Source: Podarcis raffonei (lineage: Eukaryota; Chordata; Lepidosauria; Squamata; Lacertidae). Taken from it: a stretch of 64,000 nucleotides of DNA. The stretch spans positions 105,189,803 to 105,253,802 of the forward strand of contig NC_070603.1 of NCBI RefSeq assembly GCF_027172205.1. Direction: 5' to 3'. Below, in pieces: positions 1-12,600 of the stretch. Both the position numbers and the translations under genes were made by a program. Under the pieces are notes generated by a model. The model was not told where the DNA came from. It made no database searches and saw nothing but the letters and a program-made list of their open reading frames with translations. The stretch's first letter is position 1. Every line of letters begins with the position of its first letter.

Positions 1-150
1 ACACCATATATTCTTTGATTGATGACCTACGCTTGACACCAGTTCCTGACAACTCCCAGGCTTGTGGTTTACTCCCCTACTTTAAAGTATCCTGGAAGGA
101 TTAGTGGAATTAGGGCCTCAGGAGGAGGAGGAGTAGGAGGATTAGTAGTA

Positions 151-377
151 CAGTGGTACCTTGGGTTACATACGCTTCAGGGTTACAGACTCCGCTGACC
201 CAGAAATAGTGCTTCAGGTTAAGAACTTTGCTTCAGAATGAGAACAGAAATCGTGCTCTGGCGGCACAGCAGCAGCAGGAGGCCCCATTAGCTAAAGTGG
301 TGCTTCAGGTTAAGAACAGTTTCAGGTTAGGAACGGACCTCCAGAACGAATTAAGTTCTTAACCCGAGGTACCACTG
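151..377. mobile_element. Pogo/Tigger-like MITE, subfamily A
   Basis: Short non-autonomous DNA transposon with near-perfect terminal inverted repeats: it begins CAGTGGTACCTTGGGTTA and ends with GAGGTACCACTG, and is flanked by TA on both sides. The interior repeats 'ttcaggttaagaac' style motifs in both orientations, so the whole element can fold on itself. No coding capacity. At least seven relatives of this subfamily lie in the window. Assignment to the TA-target Tc1/mariner group rests on the empty-site comparison described for 11077-11318. Confidence 0.8.
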
Positions 378-739
378 TAGTGTTTTTTGAGGGGTGACAT
401 TATATCCTTCCCCCTCCCTCCAAATCCACCACTTGGGATCCTGAATTGGCCAACTAGTGGATTTACACAAATCCAGAGGAATGGGAACAAACAACATTCG
501 TCTTTGAAAAAAGCATTTTTCTGTTTAAAGGGGAAAGGGAAAAAAATATGCTCCAACCATATGAGAAAAGGGTGGTGAGAAATTTCCGGTGACACACAAG
601 TAATCCATTGTTTTTCTTTGTCACTGGTTACGAAAGCAGCAGATCTTGGCTGTGAGTCCCGGAAGACCTGTTCCCTGCCTTGCAGGCCTTTTCCTCCTGG
701 CCTGGGAGGGTGAGGCCTTGACTGGCTCCAGCTACGAAA
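378..739. other. No recognisable gene
   Basis: Unique-looking sequence with short open frames only. No exon, repeat family or RNA gene could be recognised. Confidence 0.5.
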
Positions 740-990
740 GCTGAGGCTGCTGAACAGACTCTGTGGCTGGAGGGTGTTGTTGGCAGGGGGTTGTTGCTGG
801 TGGGTTTTTGTGTCTTTATTTTAGATTTTGATGTATGTGGAAATGGTTCAGTATGGTTAGGTATTTTGTATTGTTTTATTTATTGTTTTTGACTACTTTT
901 GTTATGCTGTAGTTCTGTATTCTTCTCCATGCTGTAAGCTGCCTCGACCATGATTTGAACTCTGGAATGGCGGACATACAAATAAAATTA
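740..990 (+). repeat. L2/CR1-group LINE 3' end
   Basis: Ends in the arrangement 'ctgtaagctgcctcgacc ... catacaaataaaatt', which resembles the 3' ends of the lizard L2/CR1-type LINEs seen elsewhere in this window (around 3530, 53150 and 56640). No coding part is retained. Confidence 0.5.
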
Positions 991-997
991 TGTATGG

Positions 998-1076
998 AAG
1001 ACAGGAGTGCCTGGCGTGCTCTGGTCCATGGGGTCATGAAGAGTTGGACATGACTAAACGACTAAACAACAACAAT
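998..1076 (+). repeat. BovB (RTE) LINE 3' tail
   Basis: The translated stretch contains GPWGHEELDMTKRLNNNN, the C-terminal tail of BovB ORF2, ending in 'gactaaacgactaaacaa' plus CAA repeats. The same tail ends the longer BovB fragments at 20228-20493 and 60075-60742. Confidence 0.75.
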
Positions 1077-1194
1077 GCATATGTGCGCATGCTCTTGGAA
1101 CACATCCCACAGGAAATTGATGCTGATGGCATTCTAGGGCACTTGAGACATCCCGAAAAATTGGACGGTGCTTCCTCTAACCCAGGATGGGGGG

Positions 1195-1275
1195 ATGTGT
1201 GGCCTCCAACTCCTATCAGCCCCAGCCAGCATGACCAGTTGTCCGAGTTGTTGGGAGCTATAGTCCAGCAATATA
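1195..1275. repeat. Palindromic hAT-like MITE fragment
   Basis: Contains the motif 'ccaactcctatcagccccag', typical of a repeat present several times here (4952-5092, 8500-8625, 13070-13150, 23958-24050, 28551-28675, 58641-58765). Only a part remains. Confidence 0.4.
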
Positions 1276-1396
1276 TGGTTCCTCATATCTACTGTAACTG
1301 AACCATTTTGGCCAAGGGAAAGATGGACTAATAGCTTTTCTCATAGTACCCCTTGATTGTGTGGGACAGGAGGGTAGGCAGTTATCATTCACATGA

Positions 1397-1642
1397 AGAA
1401 GAAGAAGAAGAGTTTGGATTTGATATCCCGCTTTATCACTACCCGAAGGAGTCTCAAAGCAGTTAACATTCTCCTTTCCCTTCCTCCCCCACAACAAACA
1501 CTCTGTGAGGTGAGTGGGGCTGAGAGACTTCAGAGAAGTGTGACTGGCCCAAGGTCACCCAGCAGCTGCATGTGGAGGAGCGGGGAATCGAACCCAGTTC
1601 ACCAGATTAACCGCTCTTAACCACTACACCACACTGGCTCTC
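1397..1642 (-). mobile_element. Sauria-type SINE
   Basis: Minus-strand tRNA-derived SINE. Reversed, it opens with 'gagccagtgtggtgtagtgg', carries a Pol III B-box-like 'gggttcgattcc' and ends in '...ccaaactcttcttcttc', the BovB-related tail expected of Sauria SINEs. An exact 8-bp target duplication TCACATGA flanks it (1389-1396 and 1643-1650). Confidence 0.85.
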
Positions 1643-2109
1643 TCACATGAGTGGTAGTTGGTTCCAGAAAACAGTCACCTTGATTTCTCTGTGAAGTGAG
1701 ATGAGGTCTTTCTTTTTTCATGTATATCCTTCCTTTCTTCTTCCTTCTTGGTACCCAAAGCAGTGTACATGTGGCTTCCATAGGGTTGCCCATCCAAACC
1801 CTGACCAGACATGAACCTGTTTAGCTTCAGCAAGGTGCCTTCAGACCAGACCCTGGGACCATCCATCTGGAGTCAACCAAGACAGGAACAAAGCTGGTTT
1901 GAGGGATGTATCAGTCTGGGACACTAATCATTTGGTGACAAAACTCCTGGTGGTTTCAGTCTTACAGTGAGACGGACATCAATATGAACCAGGCTCTGGA
2001 ATATTCAGTAGCATCAAAGGGCGTTGGCAGGGTGTCGGCGGAAGAAATTATTATCTTAACACCTCCACCGACCTAGGGAAGAAATTGTTTACAACTTTGC
2101 AAGCTCCTC

Positions 2110-2195
2110 CTGCCTGCTGCAAGATGCAGGTGCCCACAGCCATGACAGCAGTGAAAAAGTGAGGTTGGAGAACAGCTCACAACTTCCCATCCCAG
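2110..2195 (+). other. Possible non-coding leader exon of ABHD6-like copy 1
   Basis: A strong splice donor consensus, 'cccag|gtaagttt', follows a short non-repetitive stretch 1.5 kb upstream of the first coding exon. All three first coding exons in this window start with a splice acceptor ahead of the ATG, so an upstream non-coding exon must exist. This is a candidate only; the 5' limit is a guess. Confidence 0.25.
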
Positions 2196-3249
2196 GTAAG
2201 TTTCAGCATATATCAGAAATGGGAGTGAGATTGCCATTTATGTATTTGTCAGCCTCTCTAAGCACGTTGGCTATGTCAGTGGGAAGAGGCAGGTGGATCA
2301 ACCTGCTGAGATGATGTAAATCCTGTATCATAACACAACGTTGATTGTAGTACATTGTGTAGAACAACTCATCCTTGGACACTTTGTTGAGCTCAGTACA
2401 GCGTACAAGAGGAAGGTTTGTTGTCCATTGTATTTATAAGTTGCTGGAATTCTGCTAGTGCTGGGAAATATCCCTGAGATTTATGCAAGATGCTTGGGCT
2501 AAAAACCATTAAGTTTGGGGTGAAATAGATCCTTACTGGGTAGCATAAACTGTTGGCGTAGTGGCAGTGACTGGAATGCATATACCGTTCCTTCAGAAGC
2601 TGCTGGCTGCCTATTTCTCAATGTGGCTTAACCCTGATTGCACAGAACCATTCATCCCACACAATCAGAGTTGAAGCACACAGAGAGTTAAATGGAGAGA
2701 ACTTTATGCACAGAATTCCGAATGAGGTTTAAGTTTAAAGTTTCGAACAGGCTCTTTGTTTGTGCCAACGGCCAAATAGGACCTTCCAGTTCATAGCGAG
2801 TTTGCTTTTATTAAAACCCTCAGACTTGGGGTTGCGTCCAGTTGTGTTGCTCCCATGAAGGGAGGTTTTTGACCAAGCAGATGCTTGCATCAGTGGATCA
2901 GGAACGGAGGGCAACTTCTGCATATTCACACACAAACACACATCCTGCAGACTCCGTTGCCCACTCTTGATTAGAGGCTTGGTGGACACTTTGGAACAAC
3001 ATAGGAGGTGGCACCAGAGGCTGCAGAGGGGAAGGCAAATCATCAAAAATAGCCACCCATCCCATTTAGCTAACAGGTGCTTCTGCTGAATTAAAATGGC
3101 TTCCATCAACAGAATGATGATACAACCCTTTGATAGTACAAGTGGGGCTTGCCACAGAATGTTGGACTGTGGTGAGCTGGTCCTATGCAGCTTTTTGGCC
3201 AGGTAGCTGTGTCCTTTTCCATTCCCCCAGCTTCCTGTTATTTTACTCC

Positions 3250-3274
3250 AACACACACACACACACACACACAC
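3250..3274. repeat. (AC)n microsatellite
   Basis: About 12 AC dinucleotides in a row. Confidence 0.9.
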
Positions 3275-3519
3275 CCTGCAAGCCTTGGTGTTTTCCAAAG
3301 CCTGGGGTTACATGGATGATGTGCATGGATGATATTATTCTTATGTTTTGGTTGCGTCAATTTTGATACTCAGTGAATTCACTATTAGTAGATAGGACTT
3401 TATGGGCAAGGAAACTGAGTTGTTTACCTGCTGTCCCTTAAGATGTGTTTCAACCTCAGTTTGAAGGCATCTGAAAGCAGCCCTGTATCAGGAAATTTTT
3501 TATGTCTAATGTTTTACAA

Positions 3520-3600
3520 TTTTTTATGTGGTGTAAGCCGCCCAGAGTGGGAAACCCAGCCAGACGGGTAGGGTGCAACAACAGCAACAACAACATTTTG
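3520..3600 (+). repeat. L2/CR1-group LINE 3' end
   Basis: Contains 'gtaagccgcccagagtggg' followed by CAA repeats, the typical 3' end of the LINE family seen more completely at 49961-53233. Confidence 0.6.
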
Positions 3601-3667
3601 AGCTGTAATTTTTATTACCTGTACCCCTTTAATCTTTCCTGTTGTTGTCTAAATGTTTACTACGCAG

Positions 3668-3818
3668 GCAAATAAAGAGAACCTTAACTAGTTGCCATGA
3701 ATTTCACTCTGGGCAAGATGCTGATGCTGATTGCATTCTTCTTTGTGGGTATCTTTTCAACCATCTTTAATAGGCGGTATTCCCACTGGACTTTACTATT
3801 GTTCAGGATCATGATCAG
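3668..3818 (+). CDS. ABHD6: ABHD6-like copy 1, exon 1 (leader plus residues 1-41)
   Basis: Acceptor 'ctacgcag' before 3668, ATG at 3697, donor AG|GTAAGT at 3818/3819, phase 2. The coding part gives MNFTLGKMLMLIAFFFVGIF at the N-terminus: a hydrophobic segment at about residues 8-24 that would anchor the protein in the membrane. Confidence 0.85.
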
Positions 3819-6800
3819 GTAAGTAGTTACCTAGGGAGATATATGGGGTGACTTGTAATGCCTTGGTCAAAGAGAGGCGAGCATCAGCACGCATGGTCTT
3901 ACATAAAACCTGGATGAGAGATCACACAGGAGTCCCTCATCCTTGGCTCTGAATCCTACCCCTACCCCTTGCCTTGGGGAATATATTTCGGAGAAGAAAA
4001 GGCTAAGGAGTGAACCCTACACAAGTGTGGAGTCCCTAAGATGGTTGGATGGTGCTTTGCATGCCTCCTTCCAGCAACTCTTGCAGCCAAACATATTGCT
4101 CTGCTTTCCTTTGGACCACATCAGCGAGGACGAGAGGAGGGTCTTGTTGTCTGGGCAGCCCAGGACCTCTGTACACTCTGCCCAGGTCTGTTGCCCCAGG
4201 CGTGTCACTTTGGTGCTGCTAACGTAGTGGTTGGACTCACCCCCAGAGGCACACTCCATGGTCTCTCGACACAGACAGATGCCAACAACTATGGCTTATT
4301 AGAAATTTGCCATCATCTTTGGCCAGAACAGTAAACATATGAACTAAGAAGGGATTCTTTAACTGTGATTCCTCCATCTGGTTTGGACCAGATGACCTTC
4401 CAACTCAATTCCGTATTGGTACAGGAAGTACAAGTTAGGCCGGTTGGCATTTTAATGCAAACCAAAACTAATTTCTCCTCACGGTAGAGTTAGGCGGCTC
4501 CTTCCGCTCCTCGCTTTAACTTCCTCTGAAGAACCACCAGTCTCTTCATCTTGCTTCTCTCTGTGCTTTTAGGTGCAAGCGTCTGAAGAGGGGCATGAAG
4601 GTGAAATTCGTTGAACATGAGGGCTACAGGTTCTGTTACTTCTGCCGAGGGAAACCAGGCTCTCAGCCATCGGTGCTGATGCTTCATGGCTTCTCATTCA
4701 ACAAAGATATGTGGCTAGACACCATCAAAGTAGGTTTCCATTTTTCCAATCGGGCATCTTTGATGTCTCTTTTGTGCCTTCCCTGAGAGGGTTGGAAATG
4801 ACCAAGCGTACCCAACTTTTACACCTTCAGCATTTGACTTGGGGCATTTTTCTCCCCAAGCCATTGTCGAAAAGGCAAGAGTTTCCCCGATGAGACGTAA
4901 AGTGTGAGCAGCTGCCCTAAGGACACACAGCATCCTCACCTTTCTTTAGTGCAGGGGTTGAGGGCATCATGTGGCCCTCCAGATGCTGTTGGACTCCAAC
5001 TCCCATCAGCACCAGCCGCAATGGCCAATGGGATGGGTGAGAGGAACATTACTCCAGCAACACCTGGAGGAGCCATAGTTTCCCCACCCCTGATGCAATG
5101 TGTTAAGATGCCATAAAAGGTAAAGGGACCCCTGACCATTAGGTCCAGTCATGGCCAACTCTGGGGTTGCGGCGCTCATCTCGCTTTATTGGCGGAGGGA
5201 GCCGGCGTACAGCTTCCGGGTCATGTGGCCAGCATGACTAAGCCGATTCTGGCGAACCAGAGCAGCACATGGAAACGCCGTTTACCTTCCTGCCGGAACG
5301 GTACCTATTTATCTACTTGCACTTTGACGTGCTTTCAAACTGCTAGGTTGGCAGGAGCAGGGACCGAGCAACGGGAGCTCACCCCGCCGCAGGGATTCGA
5401 ACCGCCGACCTTCTGATTGGCAAGTCCTAGGCTTTGTGGTTTAACCCACAGCGCCACCCGCGTCCCTACCTGGTTCAAAATTGTGGAAGTACAGCTGTGA
5501 GGCCAGGCTTGTTGGTCTAGCAAAGGGAGACAAGCTGGTGTCCCCCAGCTGCTATTGGGCTACAACTCCTGCAGGCCCCATGGCCAATAGTCAGGGATGG
5601 TCCCATAAGCCATGAGGTTGGCCACTGTGAGAACAGCATGCTAGACTAGATGTTCCCTTCTAATGTTCCTGTGATGGGAGTTGTAATCCATTAACAACCT
5701 GAAGGCATCACATTGGCTGCTCCTGGATTGGGAGAGGCATGGTTGTTGAATTAGATTTAAGGTCTGGCGTTCAGCTGCCAAACCACCTCATGCTCCAGGG
5801 GGGAAAAGGGACCATATCATAAAGAGGGAGTGGATGACCAAGTAGTAAATCTTATTGTTTGCATCATCTTGCATCTCAGGCATTGCAGCTCTGCCTTTTT
5901 AACTTAATCCTATCTACCCACTCCATAATACACTCAAACATTTTCTCACTGTATATGTTACTTTATACCATAGGCTAGAGAAGGGTGTAATGGTATTTAT
6001 TTGGGCACACCAACCACTCCACCCCTTCGATAATGACCAGCCCAGTTATGGTTGCTTTGAATTCTCGGTCTCATTTCCGATGCCGTCTTTCCCCAGCTCT
6101 TTCCAAAGGACCTCCACGTGGTCTGCCTTGACATGCCTGGCCACGGAGAAACCACTCGCCTGCTGGCAGAAAGTTACACGGCAGTAAACCAAGCAAAAAT
6201 GATACACCAGGTAAGGCTGGCAAGCAAGTGGTTCTGGACTGGTAAGGGCGTCACCGTCGCTGAAGTATGGAGATTGCCTTGGCTCCAGTTGCTTAAGCTG
6301 GAGCCAAGGAACTGGTTTTGCAATCGATCACCAGCAGGGTGCATTGCAACTTTCCCATTCTTGCGGAAGGTGATGTCTCCTGGGCTCAGCTTTCCTTGAA
6401 AACCTTCCTGCTCCACAGCCTCTGCTGACTATTATTTTAAAGAGAATCCAAAGTAGGAATGATTGGCAGCAGCTAGGGACTTGCTTGGGAAATTCCCTTT
6501 GCATGGCAAGTTCCTGCCCCCACCAGGTGGAAATAATGATGCACGACACAATTATTAAGGTTAATGGGCTAAACAAGACCACAGCTTTATTGGTTACAGG
6601 TGATGAGCGGTATTGGCTTAGGCATTGGTCCTAACCGACTATATCCGACTTCAGCCCGTCCGCTTGAAGTCCGGGAAGGGTTAACCACCAGCAGGGGGAG
6701 TCCTGCTGATGCACATCAACTAGAAACTCCCCCTGGGTCACCGATAGGGGGTGTGCCTTAGGCCCTCACCTCCTTAGGCTTTGGACAGGGCCACGCCCCC

Positions 6801-9651
6801 CCCGAATCCTTTATCTGACTACCCTTCCATATGGGGGGCAGGTGATGGCGTTACCTCCCCTCTTCCATCTACGGAACTATATCAATGCCTAATCGCCAAT
6901 ACCCAGAAAGTTGTGACAATTTGCTACAAGTTAGGCGAAAACCAAGTGGCTGGTGCCAATTTGCCAAGTGGAAAAATTCCTACCAGGCCCCTCAACGGCG
7001 ACCAACCAAGGTCCATAGCAAGGTCAAAGACAAAACCTTAAAGGGCGGGAGGGTGGGAAAACCAAACAGCTGCGGAGCGGCAAAGAGGGAGATCCCCGGC
7101 CACGTCCTGCCTTAAATAGGGCAGGCCATGCCCCCAGAGCCAGCCAATTGGCTGGCCAGGTGGTGACATGGCCGGGAATCCCCCCAATCGCACGGGAGCT
7201 GCGATGGGGCGTGTGGCGCGTGTGGTGGGGCCGTGAAGCCCGCAACCCCACCTCTGCTGAAGGGCGGAAGTGGCTAAACCAGTATGGGCACCTTTAACAT
7301 CCAGCTTAACCTCATGCTTCTTCTTTCAGTTTGTTGAGTGCATTGGCCTGAACCAAAAGCCTTTCCACCTGGTTGGCATGTCCATGGGTGGAACAATTGC
7401 TGGTATTTATGCGGCTCAGTATCCATCTGATGTCTCTCGCTTGTCTCTCCTTTGCCCACCTGGTAAGTGTCTGAGGCAGGGGTGGGGAATGTCGGACCAG
7501 GGGACCAGATGCAAGCCCACCTCCCACAAACCCTAGGCCTCTCTATTTCATTCTCCAAACTCTCCCCAGGTCACAACTCTCTCACCATCCTTGCTTTGCA
7601 CCCCAGATTTCTGGCTGCAATTTGTCCTTGAACACCGATGATTGCCTCTTGCTTGTCTGACTGAAGGATAGAGAGGATTGTGTGAGTGTATATGGAAACT
7701 AGCCGCATACTATTAAAGCATGTTCTTCCCCTCAAAGAATCCTGGGCACTGCAGTTTATTCCTCACAGAATTCCTGTTCCGAACAACACATAACAAACTA
7801 CCATGCCCAGAATTATCTGAGGTGGAAAAATGTGCTTTGAATGTGTTCAAAAGGTACAGTGGTACTTCGGGTTACAGACGCTTCAGGTTATGCGTTTTCA
7901 GGTTATGGACGCGCCGATACCCAGAAGTACCAGAATGGGTTACTTCCGGGTTTCGGCCCTCGCGCATGCGCAGAAGTGCCAAATCGCATCACGCACGTGT
8001 GCAGACGCAGCACTGCAGGTTGAGAACGTGCCTCCCGCACGGATCATGTTTGCAACCCGAGGTTCCACTGTACAGTGTATTGTTCTCACTGCTGCTCAGA
8101 GAGTAGTTTCTCTTCACAGACAGACACAGTGGTACCTCGGTTTTCGTACGTAATCCGCTCTGGAAGACTGTTCGACTTCTGAAACATTCAAAAACCGAAG
8201 CACAAAGGGAGGCCTGCAGATTTAATTGAGAAAATTGAGAAACATTCAACGGAAGCCATTTGACTTCTGAGGTGATTTCGAAAACCGAGGTACCACTGTA
8301 TACAAATATATACAATATACGGGGAGGAACCTAACCCATACATTCTTACATAAATTTGAAATTATTATCCTAACAGATACGTTAATATCAATAGCGTACC
8401 ACATTTGGCAACTGTGCTAGGACTAATGAGGTAGCCACCAGCAATATTCCTTGCTCCATTAGCTCACTCCAGTCCCAACTTCTATTCCAGACATTACCAA
8501 CTTGGCCTTGCACGATATTTGCTGCACTACAACTCCCATCAGCCCTTGCCAGCATGCTCTTACTGCCTGGGGCTGATGGGAGTTGTGGCCCAACAACATT
8601 TAGATGGGGCCAGGTTGGCAAAGGCTATTGAGGACTTTCAGCACTGTTCTGTGGTACCAGACCTTCCATTTATAGCAACCGGTTGACCAGTAACTACATT
8701 TCTAAGCCACACATTTTCTCCCAACTCTTTAGGCCTACGGTATGCAGCAGATAATGAGTTCATCAAACATATGAAGGAGCTGCGGAAATCTACCAACTCA
8801 CACAGCAACCCTCTGGTTCCTTTGACCGTAAAACAGGGAGAAAGTTTGCTCAGACTTGGCTTATACCATCCCAGCAGTACAAACATGCAGGTGAAGAGGT
8901 AGCACCCTGAAAAATTATAGGGCTCTGGCCTAATAGTTTGTAGCAATGTTCCAGACCTTGGCAAGCTTGTCCACCTGCCTGCCTGCCTGTCTTCTGCAGC
9001 ATTTAGTGGTACAGGCAGGAGAGGCACGAGACGAAATCTGAAACAGAAGGGTGGGTAAATAGACTGTGTTTGGTGAACTTGCAACTTTTCATTTGTCAGG
9101 GATTCTTAAGCTCAGTTGGTTAGAGTGTGGTGCTGTTAACGCCAAAGTTGAAGGGCAAAAGAAAGCATCTAACCAGAATGGCAGTGCTGCCAGTTAAGGT
9201 CACTCCCCTCTCCGTCCATGTTAATCCATGTCATTCCCAGATCTTGTAATCTGAGTCTGCAGTCTCTGCACTTTCTGTTCTGACACTTTCTGAGCTCTCC
9301 GTGTCTTTGGGGAAGGGGGGGGTGGATACTCTCCAGAGACTGTGAATCTGTTAACTCTCTCTCTTCTAGTGTTTCTTCTCCTAGCTGTTCCCCCATCCAG
9401 TATTTCCCAACTTCTGCCTTCTGAACTATGCCCTTCTGCAAACCACGGTTCCAAGTCTATACTGTCCTCCTGCTCCTGGGAAGACTCAGGATCAGGATCA
9501 GGGGGGAGGGGGAGGTTCCCACCATTCTTCCTCAGTGCAGCCCTCCTCAGCAAGGTCCCTGACTGCTAGATGATCCTCAGGGTCTCTTCCAACTCCACAA
9601 TTCTATGAATCTATGATTTTTAGCTGTGATTGCTGTATCGCAGAGAGTTGG

Positions 9652-9682
<31 letters not shown>

Positions 9683-12600
9683 CTTCTTCTTCTTCGTCTT
9701 CATCTTCGTCTTCTTCATTCTACCTCACCCATCTAGCTGGGCTGCCCCAGCCACTCTTGGCCACCCTTGGGATCCCTCACAAGACTACATTTCTATGCTT
9801 CTAATTAGGAGAGAGCTCCCACATCCCTTTCTCCGAAGGAACTGCACTGGAAACTTCATCCATCCATTCTACAGTGCCATCAATCTGCATGATGCTTTAC
9901 AGAGGACAGGTCTCTGTCTGAAGAGCATAAGACAATATAAACGGCAAAATGGCAGGAAAAGGGGGCAAGTGCAGTCGGACTTAAAAGTTGCATGTGTTGA
10001 GGTTTGGCTTGGAACACGCGGAAGCAGCCTTATTTTGGTCAGACCATTTGAAGAGGCACATAGTGAGACCATTGATCCCCTGCTGTTGAGGCTCGCTGAC
10101 CTCCCGGAAAAGCAAAAGATCATAAGACAAAGATCATAAGACGACCCGGATGATCGCCAGATTCTGTGTACAGATCTGTAGGCGCAGACCATCCCTCAAC
10201 CCAAACTAGTTCGTTAAGAAAATCCCCAAACTCAGTTCCATGGATGACTCTGAGTCATCTCTCTGTGGTAGCTTAGTTTTAAGTGTCTATACGCTTATCG
10301 CATTTATAAATTTTTAATTTATTGTTGTACATTGTTTTAAATGTCTTCTTTCCTTCTGGGATTGTACCGCCAAGCGTGTTTTATAAGCTGGTCTCCGACC
10401 GTAATAAATTATCTATCTATCTATCTGGTTAGACCATTGGTGCGTGTAGCTCAGTTTTGTCCACAGGGGTTGCCAACTTTCCAGACCTTCTTAATTTTTT
10501 CCCTTTTTTTCTTCGTCCCCTTAGCTCCTAAAGGGATATCTGAAAGACAGGAGGCCACACAAGTCTTTCTTCTTAAAATGTAAGTTCAATAGCATTGCCT
10601 ACGCTCTGCCTGGGGAATTTCACAGAGGCTGATCCTGGTTTCCTATCAATATGCTAGATGGAACAAAGATATGCAGCCCAGCCCAGCTGTTGTCTTGTGT
10701 TTTGTTTTGTTTTGAAATATATTTAAATTTTATTAACATATAAAACACATACAAATACATTTACGCAATACACATACACAACACGCTACCTTATTTTCAT
10801 AACATAAAACATACCTACATTACTCTATATAATACCTACCTATGCTATACATATCAACATACCTACACACCTACCCCACACAGACACCCACCAAGGGACT
10901 TGACTTCCAGCCATTCTTGTTACGCTACTTTATTTTTCCAACTAGCTTAAACACATTTCATTATTTCTTTAATCTCTTCTTCTATCTTGACTTTACTCTC
11001 CTTTCACTCTAATCATTTTCTGGATTCACTCAATATCTGTCAGAAGTTCTACTTTTTCCACATAAATTTTGATGTACAGTGGTACCTCAGGTTACATATG
11101 CTTCAGGTTACATACGCTTCAGGTTACAGACTCCGCTAACCCAGAAATAGTACCTCAGGATAAGAACTTTGCTTCAGGATGAGAACAGAAATTGTGCTCC
11201 AGTGGCGCGGCAGCAGCAGGAGGCCCCATTAGCTAAAGTGGTACCTCAGGTTAAGAACAGTTTCAGGTTAAGTACGGACCTCCGGAACGAATTAAGTACT
11301 TAACCTGAGGTACCACTGTATTCCTTAAAGATAGCCCCCTCCTTATTCACTTTTTGTACCATATCTCCTCTTATCCTCCCTGTTAGTTCGGCAAAATGGA
11401 AGCTGTTGTCTTGAGGCAGCAGATTTGCTCTTGTACCACGTTTAACAGTCAGGTGAAACTCCTGGGAACTGCAGTTTGTTAAGGATGCTGGGAGTTGTAG
11501 GTCTGTGAAGTCAGTAGAGGGTGGTGTCTGTTGGGATAAGTAGAGTGTTAGGCAGGAGGCCAACAGTAGGTGGAGCCAGAGCCAACGGATCAACTAATTC
11601 TAGTTTTGCCCCTTCCCTTCTCCCTGCTTGAGTTCCACAAGGACAGTGCTAAGACTTAAGGTGAAGGAAACTGATAGCAGGTGCCACCCTCTGGACTGGT
11701 TGTAAGCAAGAAGGCAGATTTGTCATGAAAAACAGAGTTAGGTTCCTTTTTACCTTTACCGGAGCATTTTCAAGGAAGACCAAATGACACAATTACAGTG
11801 GTACCTCGGGTTAAGTACTTAATTTGTTCCGGAGGTCCGTTCTTAACCTAAAACTGTTCTTAACCTGAAGCACCATTTTAGCTAATGGGACCTCCTGCTG
11901 CCGCCGTGCCGCCGGAGCCCGATTTCTGTTCTTATCCTGAAGCAAAGTTCTTAACCTGAAGCACTATTTCTGGGTTAACGGAGTGTGTAACCTGAAGCGT
12001 ATGTAACCCGAAGCGTATGTAACCCGAGGTACCACTGTAATTTAATCAGTTCTATATCTGTAATTCAATAACGTCTTTATCCTTGATTCTTCAGAGCCCA
12101 ACCATCTGGTTCTCATTCCTGCTTCAGACATTCATGTCCATTCATATCTGCATTGAGACCCATCAAACATAATATAAGCAATTATAAAATGAGATCACAT
12201 TTGATTCTCACAGACCATTCCTGTGACTTAAAAACATCTTAGTAAATCACATATATTCTGTAAGAGATTCAGCATATCCCTGAACATTAGGAAAATGCAT
12301 GTTGTTCTTTGATAGTTTGGGAAGCCTGAAACCAACTGTATTGAAATAATACCTTTAATATTACCATAACACCTTTATTCACACACAATTTATAAAAAAA
12401 ACAATTTCACCCTCACAGATTGAGGTGGGTGTCAGTGCCCCACTCGACCAGTTTCCACTGCACTCTTAACAAATTACAGTTCCCAGGATTCCGTAAGGGG
12501 AGGCCATGACTATGAAAGCGGCCTAAGAGTTCGTTAAATGTATAGTGTGAATGTGGCCTTGCGCAGAGGCAGATTTAGGGCAGTGCAACCAGTTCTGCTG

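Larger units (their letters stand above)
1651..3519. other. Upstream region of copy 1, no clear gene
   Basis: Apart from a possible leader exon near 2110-2195 and an (AC)n run near 3250-3274 I see nothing I can name. Short open frames on both strands look incidental. Confidence 0.4.

Noticed and set aside
2735-3298. 187-codon minus-strand open frame upstream of copy 1
   Set aside because: It includes the (AC)n run translated as CVCVCV and shows no recognisable domain or splice context.
9613-10139. Poly-Ser / poly-Phe protein at the (TTC)n run
   Set aside because: Pure microsatellite translation with no conserved sequence around it.
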